From the NCBI GenBank assembly GCA_034766995.1, contig CM068313.1, positions 58,145,877 through 58,209,876 of the forward strand: DNA of 64,000 bases. The letters run 5' to 3'. Below the pieces are notes generated by a model. The model made no database searches and was not told where the DNA came from. It saw only the letters and a program-made list of their open reading frames with translations. Shown here one piece after another: positions 46,272 to 55,194 of the stretch. Source of the stretch: Acanthacorydalis orientalis (Eukaryota; Arthropoda; Insecta; Megaloptera; Corydalidae). The position numbers and the translations under genes were made by a program. Each line of letters opens with the position of its first letter. Positions within the stretch are counted from its first letter, which is position 1.

Positions 46272-46272
<1 letters not shown>
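45003..46272 (-). mobile_element. Full-length decayed mariner, parent type of family A
   Basis: 1270 bases between TA. Left end AGAGTCGTTTGATAAGTATG, right (complement) CGTGGGAGTTGTTAATAAGT. (TA)n tracts adjoin both ends. It contains the N-terminal region missing from the copies at 11767 and 14501, and shares their 5' leader (GATGTTACC.AATGAATGGT and TTCTACAGATGTTTGAA). Confidence 0.88.
45090..46110 (-). pseudogene. Mariner transposase pseudogene (family A, long form)
   Basis: Minus strand, N to C: decayed start near 46105 (KK*EENEFRVTKKHFYLKK type), FKCGRICIEDEAHFGRPVEF and SMTDIVEKIHGIVMENRRMK (45850-45965, the linker and second helix-turn-helix), LSARWVPRLL near 45715-45770 in pieces, CLRRFITLDEIWIHHYTPES-like first catalytic block near 45600-45660 (Asp kept), KVIAAVFLDSQGIILIDYV, second block near 45350 (RQDNAP, Asp kept), PFSPELAHFDFFLVLKLKI as third block near 45230-45290 (Asp kept). 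Stops and frameshifts are many. Confidence 0.8.
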
Positions 46273-46329
<57 letters not shown>

Positions 46330-47299
46330 TTATATATATATTTATATTCGTAAGAAATATCAAATGAAAATGCTTATATATAAAAGAATAAAAAACGTTT
46401 TTTTTATGAATAAAACTTTTTATAAGCTTCATATTAATCACTGTGAATGTTATGAATTAATAACGATTTTTTGGAAAAGTATTTGAAATAATTAAATAAA
46501 ATTGATGGTAATAACAGAATGGAATTTAGTTTAAAAAATTCGTTTCAATTAATTCGTCAAAATTAAATATCAGAGTCGTTCGATTTACGAGTATATATGT
46601 ATATATATATATATATATATACAAGAGTGTAACTTCAATTAAATGTAGAGTTTCACATGCGATGTTAACTTTTCATAATTTTTTAATGCAAATATAAATT
46701 AAAACGAGTGAACTGAAAAACTCGCACTGAAAAAAAGAAACGTACGTACAAAACGAAATCAGTACAAAAAAGAATATGCATAGCGAATAAAAAAAGGATA
46801 CGTACGAACTATGTACGTACAGAGTTAATGAGAACTGACCGTATACACGTTGGGACAAAATGACACCATATAATTAATTGCTACATATCAATTAGTAGAG
46901 TCAGTCGTGCCTGTATTGCTAGCCAGTGAGCCGATCGTTCAACCGATATTGGCTTCTCTACACAATAATTGATCTCGCAGTATTGGCATATTGTCAGTGT
47001 CTCTATTTTGACTCTGGTAACAAATTAACAATTAAAATAGATTGCATACTTTTAAAACACATCGAATGCAATTTTATTCTTTCAACTGTAAATGAACAAT
47101 ATTTACGGTTTATTGAAATAGAATATTTCCTATATAAAAAAATCAAACTTGATATTTATTTATTATAGCTATAGAAAAAACAAAATTCCTTTTACATCAC
47201 TTTCCATGTTTTAAAGTGTATTTTAGATATTTGATTCGTGTATTCTTATTTTAATATTATATTTTCTACGAATAATCTTGAAATTTAACAAACGTTTTC
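46273..47299. other. AT-rich spacer with (TA)n tracts and a small island
   Basis: (TA)n at 46273-46346 and 46595-46621. 46840-47010 is higher-complexity sequence without an ATG-led exon. No coding similarity up to the mitochondrial insertion. Confidence 0.45.
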
Positions 47300-47836
47300 G
47301 TTAAAATTACCTAATAAAGTTAATAATAGTTGACCTGCAATTATATTAGCAGCTAATCGAACAGCTAAAGTTCCTGAGCGAATGATATTTCTAATTGTTT
47401 CAATGCATACTATAAATGGTATAAGAATTAGAGGTGTTCCTTGTGGAACTAAATGAGCTAATATATGTTGAGTGTGTTTAAATCAACCATAAATTATAAA
47501 GGATAATCATAAAGATAAAGCGAGCCCTAAAGTTAAAGTAAGGTATCTTGTTCTTGTGGAAATATAAGGGAATAGAACAAAAAAATTGTTAAATAAAATT
47601 ATAGAAAATAAACTAATGAAAATAAATGTTGATCCTGAGTGTTCAGTTGTTCTTAGAAGTGTCTTAAATTCTTTATGAACAGTCTTTAAAATTGAGAATC
47701 ATAGAAAAGAGAATTGTGTTGGTAAAATTCAATAAATTATTGGAATAATTATTAAACCTGAAAATGTTCTTAATCAGTTGAATGAAAAATTAAAATTTGA
47801 TGAGGGATCAAAAACTGAGAAAAAGTTTGTTATCAT
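47300..47836 (-). pseudogene. atp6: Mitochondrial ATP synthase subunit 6, 5' part (NUMT)
   Basis: From an ATG at 47836, under the invertebrate mitochondrial code: [53 protein letters not shown], and [12 protein letters not shown] then [11 protein letters not shown], where the arginine of the proton channel is in [11 protein letters not shown]. Subunit 6 forms the proton path of ATP synthase in the inner membrane. About 178 of the usual 225 or so codons are present; the 3' end is missing. The start overlaps the atp8 stop (ATGATAA), as in true insect mitochondria. In the nucleus the TGA codons would stop translation. Confidence 0.9.
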
Positions 47837-47977
47837 TTTCAATAGAGAGAGTTTAATTTAAAATTTTTATTTGATTCTTCAGGGAATAAATAAAATAATT
47901 TATATTGTTAAATAAAATTATAATAAGAGAAAATAAAAAAATAAAATTTATCAATTAATAGAAGATATTTGAGGTAT
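47830..47977 (-). pseudogene. atp8: Mitochondrial ATP synthase subunit 8 (NUMT)
   Basis: About 48 codons following tRNA-Asp: it starts PQMSSINW under the mitochondrial code and ends KNFKLNSLYWKW before TAA. The N-terminal MPQMSxxxW and C-terminal WKW are the conserved ends of insect subunit 8. The stop overlaps the atp6 start. Not expressible from the nucleus. Confidence 0.8.
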
Positions 47978-47978
47978 C

Positions 47979-48044
47979 AAAGAATATTAGAATAATACTA
48001 ATAATTTTAGTATGACATACTAATGTTAAATTTAACTAATTCTT
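47979..48044 (-). pseudogene. trnD: Mitochondrial tRNA-Asp(GTC) copy (NUMT)
   Basis: AAGAATTAGTTAAATTTAAC followed by ATTAGTATGTCATACTAA: the anticodon loop around GTC is closed by AGTAT/ATACT pairing, and the ends AAGAAT/ATTCTT pair as acceptor stem. Position between tRNA-Lys and atp8 supports the assignment. Confidence 0.85.
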
Positions 48045-48045
48045 T

Positions 48046-48117
48046 CATGAGAACTAATTGTTAAATTACTATTAAATGGTTTAAGAGACCAATACATACT
48101 TTCAGTCATCTAATGTG
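48046..48117 (-). pseudogene. trnK: Mitochondrial tRNA-Lys(CTT) copy (NUMT)
   Basis: CATTAGATGACTGAAAGTAT followed by TGGTCTCTTAAACCA: the anticodon loop CTCTTAA gives CTT, closed by TGGT/ACCA pairs, and the AGATGACTGAAAG beginning is the conserved insect tRNA-Lys 5' half. It directly follows cox2. Confidence 0.88.
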
Positions 48118-48640
48118 GTTATAATTTTGAATTCAGTTAATAAAAGAGTTAAAAGATACACTTTCAATTACAATTGGTATAAAACTGTGATTTTCTCCGT
48201 AATTTTCTGACCATTGTCTATAAAACAACTCTGGTCGATTTATAAAAAATCTAGTTTAGTTAAGTCGGCCAGGGGTTGCGTTGATTTTTACTTTAAGGGA
48301 AGGTACTGCTCATGAAGGAATAACATTAGTTGCTGTTACTAAAACTCGAATTTAAGTTAATATTGGTAAAATAATTCGGTTATCAACATCTAATAGACGA
48401 AAATTTTCATTATTTATTTCATTTAAATTTTCATTATTTATTTCATTATTTATTTCATTTTATTTTCATCATTTATTTCATTATTTATTTCATTCAATTA
48501 TATATGAACCAAATTCTATATTTATAAAATCTGAATATTCATAAGATCTATATCATTGATGGACAATTGCTTTAAAAGAAATTGCAGGATTACTAATTTC
48601 ATCAAGTAAGTATAAAAGTTGAAGGGATGGTACATTATAC
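48118..48640 (-). pseudogene. cox2: Mitochondrial cytochrome c oxidase subunit II, 3' part (NUMT)
   Basis: Minus-strand reading: PSLQLLYLLDEISNPAISFK, HQWYRSYEYSDF, then after a repeat expansion [63 protein letters not shown], and [17 protein letters not shown]. In working COX2 the CuA ligands lie in the HSW..C..C..H..M region; here the His of VIHSW reads Pro and the CSEIC cysteines are lost (QWSENY), so the copy has decayed. The first 90 or so codons are absent. Confidence 0.9.
48411..48500. repeat. ATTTCATT(A)TTT tandem expansion inside the NUMT
   Basis: Six or so irregular copies of a TTTCATTATTTA unit within the cox2 copy, between the codons for a conserved FGSYMI-like region and the NFRLLDVDNR motif. 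It arose by slippage after insertion, since true cox2 has no room for it. Confidence 0.75.
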
Positions 48641-48860
48641 AAATTAGATTTATTTTTTTAAATATTTTTTTTACTTAAAATAATTTAATTTTCTCTTGTA
48701 TATATTAAAATCAAATCTTGATACTTCACCTTAATAAAATTATTTGGCAGGATTATTGTTAAATCGTATCGATAAAGAGATTTTTTTATGAAAATATTTA
48801 GTCCAATGGATCTTGCTAAAATTCGAGCCTATCCTTACATCAGAATGAAGCGTCTCATCC

Positions 48861-49609
48861 TGGGTATGGGATGGTGGGGGGATGAGACTTTTGCGAACTG
48901 TCACACATTACGGTGTCACAGTTAGCGCGAAAAAGGAGTTAAATCCCATTTTTTAATATCTCGTTCTATGTTGTAGATACAAACAAGACATTAAAAACTT
49001 ATTTTGTAGGGAATTTCATTTTTTTTATAAATTTGGTTCTCATACTTTTTTTAGTGCGGTGAATATTTTTTTATTAATTGCAAAAAAACTGTAAAAAAAT
49101 TTTTTTATATTTTTCATCTTTTTTGTACGTTTGAAGTTAGAGATACCCAGTAATAAAGTTGTACGGTTTAGACAAATTTACAACTTTCGTATAAAACTTT
49201 TTCTTGTGGGATAAATATTTATTATTTTACATCGATACAAAAGGCCGATTTACAGCAATATAAGACAATAAGTATTCATCGCATAAAAAAAGGGTTATAT
49301 TAAAGTTATAGATTTTTTAATGCTGTAGAACTTTCTTACACGGTATCTTTAACGTCAAACAAACGAAAAAGGAGAAAGTGCAAAAAAATTCTGTTTTTTT
49401 TTGCAATAAATAAAAAAATATTCATCGCACGAAAAAAATTATGAGTACTAAAGTTGTACAAAATTAAATTTCCCATAAAATATTTTTTAAAATTCTTTTT
49501 TATCTATAACAGGAATTTAACCCATTTTCGCACTCTCGGTGACAACGTAATGTCGGACAGTTCACAAAAGTGTATTTATAAAATAGCCTCCCCCCACCTT
49601 CCCATAACC
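48861..49609. mobile_element. Foldback-type element (long inverted repeat)
   Basis: Left arm about 48861-49225 and right arm about 49260-49609 are imperfect reverse complements along their whole length. Paired landmarks: GGGTATGGGATGGTGGGGGG with CCCCCCACCTTCCCATAACC; GCGAACTGTC with GACAGTTCAC; TGAATATTTTTTTATTAATTG with GCAATAAATAAAAAAATATTCA; GGGATAAATATTTATT with AATAAGTATTCATCGC. Loop about 35 bases. No coding capacity. A frame at 49454-49714 is a by-product. Long inverted repeats with a short loop fit a foldback or MITE-type element; target duplication was not resolved. Confidence 0.8.
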
Positions 49610-51245
49610 AGAATCAAATACTCTATTCTAATCCAATATTCCATAACCAGATCCTCTACACTAATTATTCTATCAAAAATTTTCTTCAGAGCGCCAAGTT
49701 ACAGAAAAATTTAACTTGTTAGATTTTTTCTATGTATTGGTGTTCTGGGATGACACTACTATTATCTAAGTGCGTATAAAGCAAAAATCAAAAATAATCA
49801 ATAATTATTTATCGAATATTTTTTATCAGTAATTTTTTTGTATTGGTTGTGATGTGATGTGGGATAAAAAGAATTCATAATAATAACAGCCTCTCCTTGA
49901 CTTCCTCAATGGTTCAAAGTAGATACTATTGTTCGTTAACAATTGAATTCACATATCCATCCAAAAAATCTTCCAAATGAAAAATGACCGAAAATCTGCG
50001 TCTTAAGAAACTCATAACTATAATATTACCTAAATAGAATTTATGAAAAATTTGTCTGCGGATAAACACATAATTTCTTCTAGAAAAGTCTTTCTTGTTA
50101 TTTACTAATGATGACCTTATAAATAGAGTTATGAAATATATAAATAGATAAACTGATAACACCCTTATAAAATCAAGGTATTGTTAAACTTTTATGTTTT
50201 CCTTTGCTTTTTTGTTTACAAATAAATTAATCTGTTTTCATTTTTTTTCAAATGATTAAAATTTTATATTTATATTAAAAAAATGTAAAATAGTTAACAT
50301 TAATAAAATACTCTAGTAGAATTAGAATTAAATCGTATAAGAAAGCAACTTGTTTGTTTAACAATGTAAATAATAACTATGAAAAAAATACACTAAAATA
50401 AATAAGGTGTTGAATAATCATTTAGCTCACGAATACTATTACTTAATTACAATATGGAATAATTTTGTTAACTGTAATTAACAACAATTACAAAATTAAT
50501 ATATAAATATATAGAATCAAATTTCGTACAAAGATATAGGTATCTGTTAGACATTAATTCAGTATTTTATTTTTTTAAAAAAAGAAGCGAATAAATTTCA
50601 TCGTATAAAACATAATTTCATGCAAAATCTTGCATGAACATAATTCAAACTTTCTTCAATAACACATTGAATCTTATAAATCACACAAACGAACAAATTG
50701 CTGTACGCTTGAAGGTGCACCCCAAATTTTTACACCAGAAATAAACGATTTGATCTCATTATTTTTTGCATAATACATGAATATCACGATGACAAACAAT
50801 CGGGTCTACGGCCTCCCGGTAAAATAAAGAGGGGACACTATGTTTTTATCTCGTCAGTCTAATTGCTGTAATTTATAAGCCGTCCTACTTCGTACGGCTT
50901 GCAAATGTATATGTGTAAAAGGGTCCTGGAAAACAACTTGCCGAGGTTATACGATTTTGTGTATGTGTGTGTGTGTGTATACATGATGATGATATCCATT
51001 TTACAATAGTGTGCAGTATTAGTGTTAGTGCGTGAATCCAGATGAACCTGCCAATTTGGTCGCTGCAAATTAATACACGTCACAATTCAAAGTGTACACG
51101 GACAGATAAGAAGTCTTTTACATTTTGGTTACCCTTGTTGTCACGCGAAAATTATGTAACATATAACCCTTTTATGCGGTCGGATAATTTACTCTATATG
51201 TACAGTAGATAGCTACACTCTCTCTTACCTATCTAAAATTCACAC

Positions 51246-51248
<3 letters not shown>
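49610..51248. other. AT-rich non-coding; small higher-complexity part
   Basis: Mostly AT-rich. 50690-51090 has higher complexity (CGGCCTCCCGG, TACTTCGTACGGCTTGC) and a GT run at 50957-50977. No exon or transposon feature recognised. Confidence 0.4.
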
Positions 51249-51300
<52 letters not shown>

Positions 51301-51359
51301 GAGGGTAGGGTAAAAAGTACTGGGCCTGAATAAAAAACAATATTTGTTGGATTGACTTT

Positions 51360-52097
51360 CATTTATTTTTTAACATAATTTCCATTTAGCTCGATACACT
51401 TTTCCCAAAAATGTTCTAGAGCTGCTATGCCAGACGGAAAGACCGATTTGTCAAGGTCCTCAAAATAGCCATTTACAGCGTCGCTGACTTCATTGTCGTT
51501 CACAAATCTTTTTCCATCTTACCATTTTTTGAGAGTACGTAAAAAATAGAAGTGCTTGGAGCTAAATCTGGTAAGTATGGTGGATTGACAAACAATTCGA
51601 ATTTTAATTCATTGATTTTAGCCATCGTAACAACTAATGTGCATGTTTGTGTATGTCATGATGAAACGGCACTTTCTTTTTCACCTAATGTGGTTGTTTT
51701 TTCTTGATTTCATAGTTAAATGGTGTAAGTAATTCGCATAATACACACTATTATTTGTTTTTCATTTTTCAAGGTGGTCAATGATGACTATTCTACGCAC
51801 ATCCAAGAAAATAGTCGCCATAACCATACCAGCTGATGAAATTTTCTTTGCCTTTTTTGGAGTTGGTTCTCCTTTTTCAGTCCATTGTTTCCACTGTTGT
51901 TTGATCTCAGGAGTGTAGTGGTGGACCCAAGTCTCATCAACGGTTATGTATCGACAAAAAATTCGGTTAGATTACGCTTATAGAGTGTCAAACAATTGTT
52001 CCGAATGTCTGTTTCACATTGGTTTTGGTCAGGTGTGAGCAAACGCGGCACTCATGTAACGCATAACTTTATTATACACAAATGTTCATGTAAGACA
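51360..52097 (-). pseudogene. Mariner transposase, C-terminal two thirds (split)
   Basis: Minus-strand: VPRLLTPDQNQC near 52030, YITVDETWVHHYTPEIKQQW (51905-51965, first catalytic Asp kept), KGEPTPKKAKKISSAGMVMA, then decayed sequence through the second block (lost HDNAP), and at the C-terminus KKW*DGKRFVNDNEVSDAVN, GYFEDLDKSVFPSGIAALEH, WEKCIELNGNYVKK ending near 51373. The third block is destroyed. The C-terminus is well preserved, unlike the middle. Confidence 0.85.
52090..52097. repeat. hAT target-site duplication, left copy
   Basis: GTAAGACA here and GTAAAATA at 53956-53963 are the two copies of an 8-base target, 6 of 8 bases alike. In the mariner frame both correspond to the same codons (TATTTTAC / TGTCTTAC before ATGAACATTTG), which is what a duplication of the target would give. 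Confidence 0.7.
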
Positions 52098-52099
52098 AA

Positions 52100-52128
52100 G
52101 GCCGTTTGTTCATGTTGAACAAACGGCC
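52100..52128. repeat. Perfect 13-base-arm hairpin at hAT left end
   Basis: GGCCGTTTGTTCA and TGAACAAACGGCC are perfect inverted repeats separated by TGT. It is placed just inside the left border of the hAT element. Confidence 0.9.
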
Positions 52129-52309
52129 CTCAAATTCTACATTGTGGTCCGCGGTCCAAAGCTTGAAGTTTATTTTATGAAAATAATAAATTGGAATTGA
52201 AAAAAATATATTATACATTTTTAAAATATTATAAACTAAACAAGTATATTGTAATAAACACCGTTTTATGGTCAATTCCGATTTAGTTTATTCCAAGTTG
52301 TAAAATTAT

Positions 52310-52806
52310 CAAGAATTATATTACGGTTGTGATTATAGCAAATCTGCTTCAAATATACAAGAATTGTTATTTGAATTTGAGAACCGATTTGAAGGATTCA
52401 AAACATGTGAAAATATTTTTTTACTATTTAGTGCTCCATTTTTCTTTAAACCAAAATAGTAAAAAGTAACATCCAAATGGAATTGGCTGAAATTCAGTGC
52501 AACACGGTGATAAAAGAAAAGTATAATGAAGTTGGTATTCCAGATTTTTATTTGTACTTGCCAGAACATTTTATTGAAATACATATGTTTGCAGCAAGAA
52601 TCTTGATAATGTTTGATAGTACATTTCTATGTGAACAATTATTTTCCTTTCTAAAGACTAATAAGACTTCACACAGGTCAATATTTATAAATGAACATTT
52701 AAAATCTGTAGTAAAAATATCATTATCATTAAAAATACACTTGATATTGATGAAAGAGTTTCTGCCAAAAGATGCTAAGTTTTTAGTTCAAAATATTTTT
52801 TTTTAA
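52310..52806 (+). pseudogene. hAT transposase C-terminal part
   Basis: Frame 52345-52470 reads LLFEFENRFEGFKTCENIFL then a stop; from the ATG at 52477 an open frame of 109 codons reads MELAEIQCNTVIKEKYNEVG, FYLYLPEHFIEIHMFAARIL, and FGSTYLCEQLFS-like sequence MFDSTFLCEQLFSFLKTNKT with SHRSIFINEHLKSVV. This is the C-terminal dimerisation region (STYLCEQLFSxMKxNKSxxRSxLTDEHL) of the hAT branch that gave vertebrate ZBED/GTF2IRD2-like proteins. The BED zinc finger and most of the catalytic domain are missing. Upstream exonised use is unlikely. Confidence 0.85.
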
Positions 52807-52879
52807 TTTCTCTGACTTGAAATTTTATTACAACACTTGATTAAAATACCTAAAAAAATGCATTTTTTTGAATTTTTAT

Positions 52880-53760
52880 GAATATATCTTTGAAGTCGGC
52901 ATACAAAGCATTTAAAAAAATAAAATAAAAATTGTTCCAAATAGCATTCATATAGATCTAGAGTTTCTGAAAAGAAGAAAAAACTTCCAATCATTAAAGG
53001 CCTAAAATATGCAAATAATGTTTCGGGGTGCCAACTTCACGCAGGATACAAAGAATTAAAAATGGGCATTTCTACAACTGTTGTGAGCTCATCTAGAATA
53101 ATTATCGAGTTCCTGAAAAGGAGAAAAAAAGTTCTAGCATAGCAGTTGCTCTGATGTCAGAAAAGCATTGTCACCCATTATTATTTAAAAAAATTGAAAT
53201 TGCGTTTTTGGCCCCAAATTTGTAAAAATGTTGTCTTTCTCAAGGAACTCTAGAACTATTCTAGATGAACTTAGAACAGTCATCGAAATGCTCATTTTTA
53301 ATTTTTGTACACTGCGTGAAGTTCATGGCCTGAAATTTTATTTGCATATTTTAAACCTTTAATGATTGGAACTGTTTTTCTCCTTTTCAGGAACTCTAGA
53401 ACTATATGAATGCTACTTGGCAAAATTTGATTTTATTTTTTTAACACTTTGCATAATTTTTTTAACACTATCCAAAATTCACAGATACCTGAAACATTGT
53501 TTTCATTTTTTAAGCCTTTAATGATTGGAACTTTTTTCTTCTTTTCAGAAACTCTAGAACTATTTTATATGAGCTAAGAACAGTCATCTAAATGCGCATT
53601 TTTAATTGTTTATATGTTGCGTAAAGTTGCTACCTCGAAATTTGACTTGCATATTTTAGACGTTTAATGATTGGAAATTTTTTCCTTTTTTTGAGAACTC
53701 TAGAACTATATGAATAGTACTTGGAAAAAGTTTTATATTATTTTTTTGAACATATTGTAT
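52880..53760. repeat. Direct and inverted subterminal repeats of the hAT
   Basis: A block TTTAATGATTGGAA followed by CTTTTCAGRAACTCTAGAACTA recurs at about 53358, 53517 and 53663 (spacing 159 and 146 bases) and in the opposite orientation at about 52962-52998. A related inverted block is near 53105-53130. Between blocks, CATTTTTAATT and GCGTGAAGTT/GCGTAAAGTT recur. Such arrays of subterminal motifs are typical transposase-binding regions of hAT elements. Confidence 0.75.
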
Positions 53761-53963
53761 TCCAACTTTACAGACATTTTATAAATTCATTTAAGAAAAC
53801 AAAAATGTCAAATTGAAATCATTAATTTTCAAATGTAAATAAAATATTTCTTTTCGCCCACTAAACTTTTTTTGACGATTTTTTTGTCTGAAGCTCACAA
53901 ATTCTCTAAAATTGAATTTGGTGGCCCGTGTACATATATAAGTTTGATACCACTAGTAAAATA

Positions 53964-54290
53964 CAGTGCGTACACGTTCCGTTGACATGTTGAAAGTATT
54001 TGCTATTTCACACACTTTCACTTTAAGGTCTGCCAAAACTCTTTTGTGGATTTTTTAAATCATTTCTGGCATAATCGCTTCAATGGGACGTCCACTACGT
54101 GATTCATCACTGGTGCTTATTCGACCGATTTTAAGTTTAGCAACCAAGCATTTTAACTGTTATATTCCATGGAGAGGAATTCCCCAACATTCAAACCAGC
54201 TACTGTTTTATATCGATTGGATATAAGCCTTTCAAAAAAAGTATTTATTCACGGCACGAATTTCAACTTTTTTCATTTTTAAAAACGATG
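53964..54290 (-). pseudogene. Mariner transposase, N-terminal part (split)
   Basis: Minus-strand from about 54283: MKKVEIRAVNKYFF*KAYIQ, KCLVAKLKIGRISTSDESRS, GRPIEAIMPEMI*KIHKRVL, ADLKVKVCEIANTFNMSTER and VRTV, i.e. the two helix-turn-helix motifs of the mariner DNA-binding domain. The frame breaks at the hAT insertion and resumes at 52097. Confidence 0.85.
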
Positions 54291-54456
54291 TTTGAGCCGT
54301 TCACTTCAACGGTCTGTCAAATCAATGATAAACAACTTATTGACTTGGAGCTTCGAACATAAGCATGTGAAGGATGAAATTATACAACACCATCAAAATG
54401 TTGAGCATAGTGGCAGCATATATATGTGAGGTCTGGAACTTTTCACCCTACCCTCG

Positions 54457-54534
<78 letters not shown>

Positions 54535-55194
54535 ATCCTTATGCATCCATATTGTTCCATGTATACAATATTAAAAAATATTTAATAATTGTGCACATAA
54601 CTAAAATGCCGGTTTCATTTAAACGATAATATTTTTGATATTTTAATTTTTATATCTTACGTGCACAGAATAAGACTTGGAAACTGTATACGTTTATTAT
54701 TTGTGTATGATTTTCTTGGGAATACGTAATTATTAAAATTGATTCTCGGAAATGAGAAGGGAACAAATTTAATCTCTAACGATATAACTGTATATAACTG
54801 TAATCAAATTATTTTATAGCAGTGGAAATTGAAGTTTGTTCAACTTTTTTTTAAACGAATAAACTTACTTTTGTAATAAATAACGACATAGAGCTTCAGA
54901 TATTTTGTAACTTTTTGTTATTTCATATAAAATTTCAATTATTTGTACATGATTTCTTTAAAAAGTATTAATTTTATTATTGATTTTTTGATAAATTTCA
55001 ATAAAATTTCATTTGAACAGTAATTAACCATTTTTTAAATGTGTTGAAATATGATTTATGAATAGTAGTTTTAATTAAATAAATCAGTTAACATGATTTT
55101 CAATTTATTAATAATAAAAGTGTCTTTAATAAATATTAATAAGAACTCACAGAAGTAGTAAAATTAGAAACTTTAGAATAATTTTGTTATTCTA
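54457..55194. other. (TA)n and AT-rich non-coding
   Basis: (TA)n at 54457-54522 directly adjoins the composite mariner. The rest is AT-rich without features. Confidence 0.5.

Larger units (their letters stand above)
47300..48640 (-). other. Nuclear copy of mitochondrial DNA (NUMT): cox2-trnK-trnD-atp8-atp6
   Basis: A continuous stretch of mitochondrial sequence, in reverse orientation, with the standard insect order cox2 (3' part), tRNA-Lys, tRNA-Asp, atp8, atp6 (5' part). Reading requires the invertebrate mitochondrial code (TGA as Trp). It lies among nuclear transposons, carries frame-disrupting changes in cox2 and an ATTTCATTATTT-type expansion (48411-48500), so it is an insertion rather than true mitochondrial DNA or an assembly join. 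Confidence 0.92.
52098..53955 (+). mobile_element. hAT element, non-autonomous, nested in mariner
   Basis: About 1858 bases. The right end, complemented, reads TAGTGGTATCAAACTTATA, the classic CAGTGGTTCTCAAACTT type of hAT terminal repeat, followed by a GGGCCACC stretch; the left end carries GTGGTCCGCGGTCC, also typical of hAT subterminal sequence, next to a 29-base hairpin (52100-52128). Only the 3' part of the transposase is present. 52880-53760 consists of related blocks in direct and inverted orientation. Confidence 0.82.
51300..54456 (-). mobile_element. Mariner interrupted by a hAT element
   Basis: Outer ends: left CGAGGGTAGGGTAAAAAGTA after (TA)n, right (complement) CGAGGGTAGGGTGAAAAGTT before TA and (TA)n. 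Removing the hAT insertion (52098-53955) and one 8-base target copy leaves about 1291 bases, the normal mariner length and close to the 1294 bases of the intact relative at 58428. The transposase is coded on the minus strand in two parts flanking the insertion. Ends resemble those of the 58428 element at the first seven bases, then differ, so they are related but distinct lineages. Confidence 0.9.

Noticed and set aside
46926..47168. Frame reading SRSFNRYWLLYTIIDLAVLA that looks like a signal sequence with a possible donor GTAACA
   Set aside because: It starts with GTG, has no ATG, and the donor is weak; no support as an exon.
47300..48640. Functional mitochondrial genes or a contaminating mitochondrial contig
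   Set aside because: The stretch is flanked by nuclear transposons, is incomplete at both ends, and cox2 has lost metal-site cysteines and gained a tandem repeat.
49454..49714. 86-codon frame on the plus strand
   Set aside because: It lies in the right arm of the foldback element and is not conserved in the complementary left arm.
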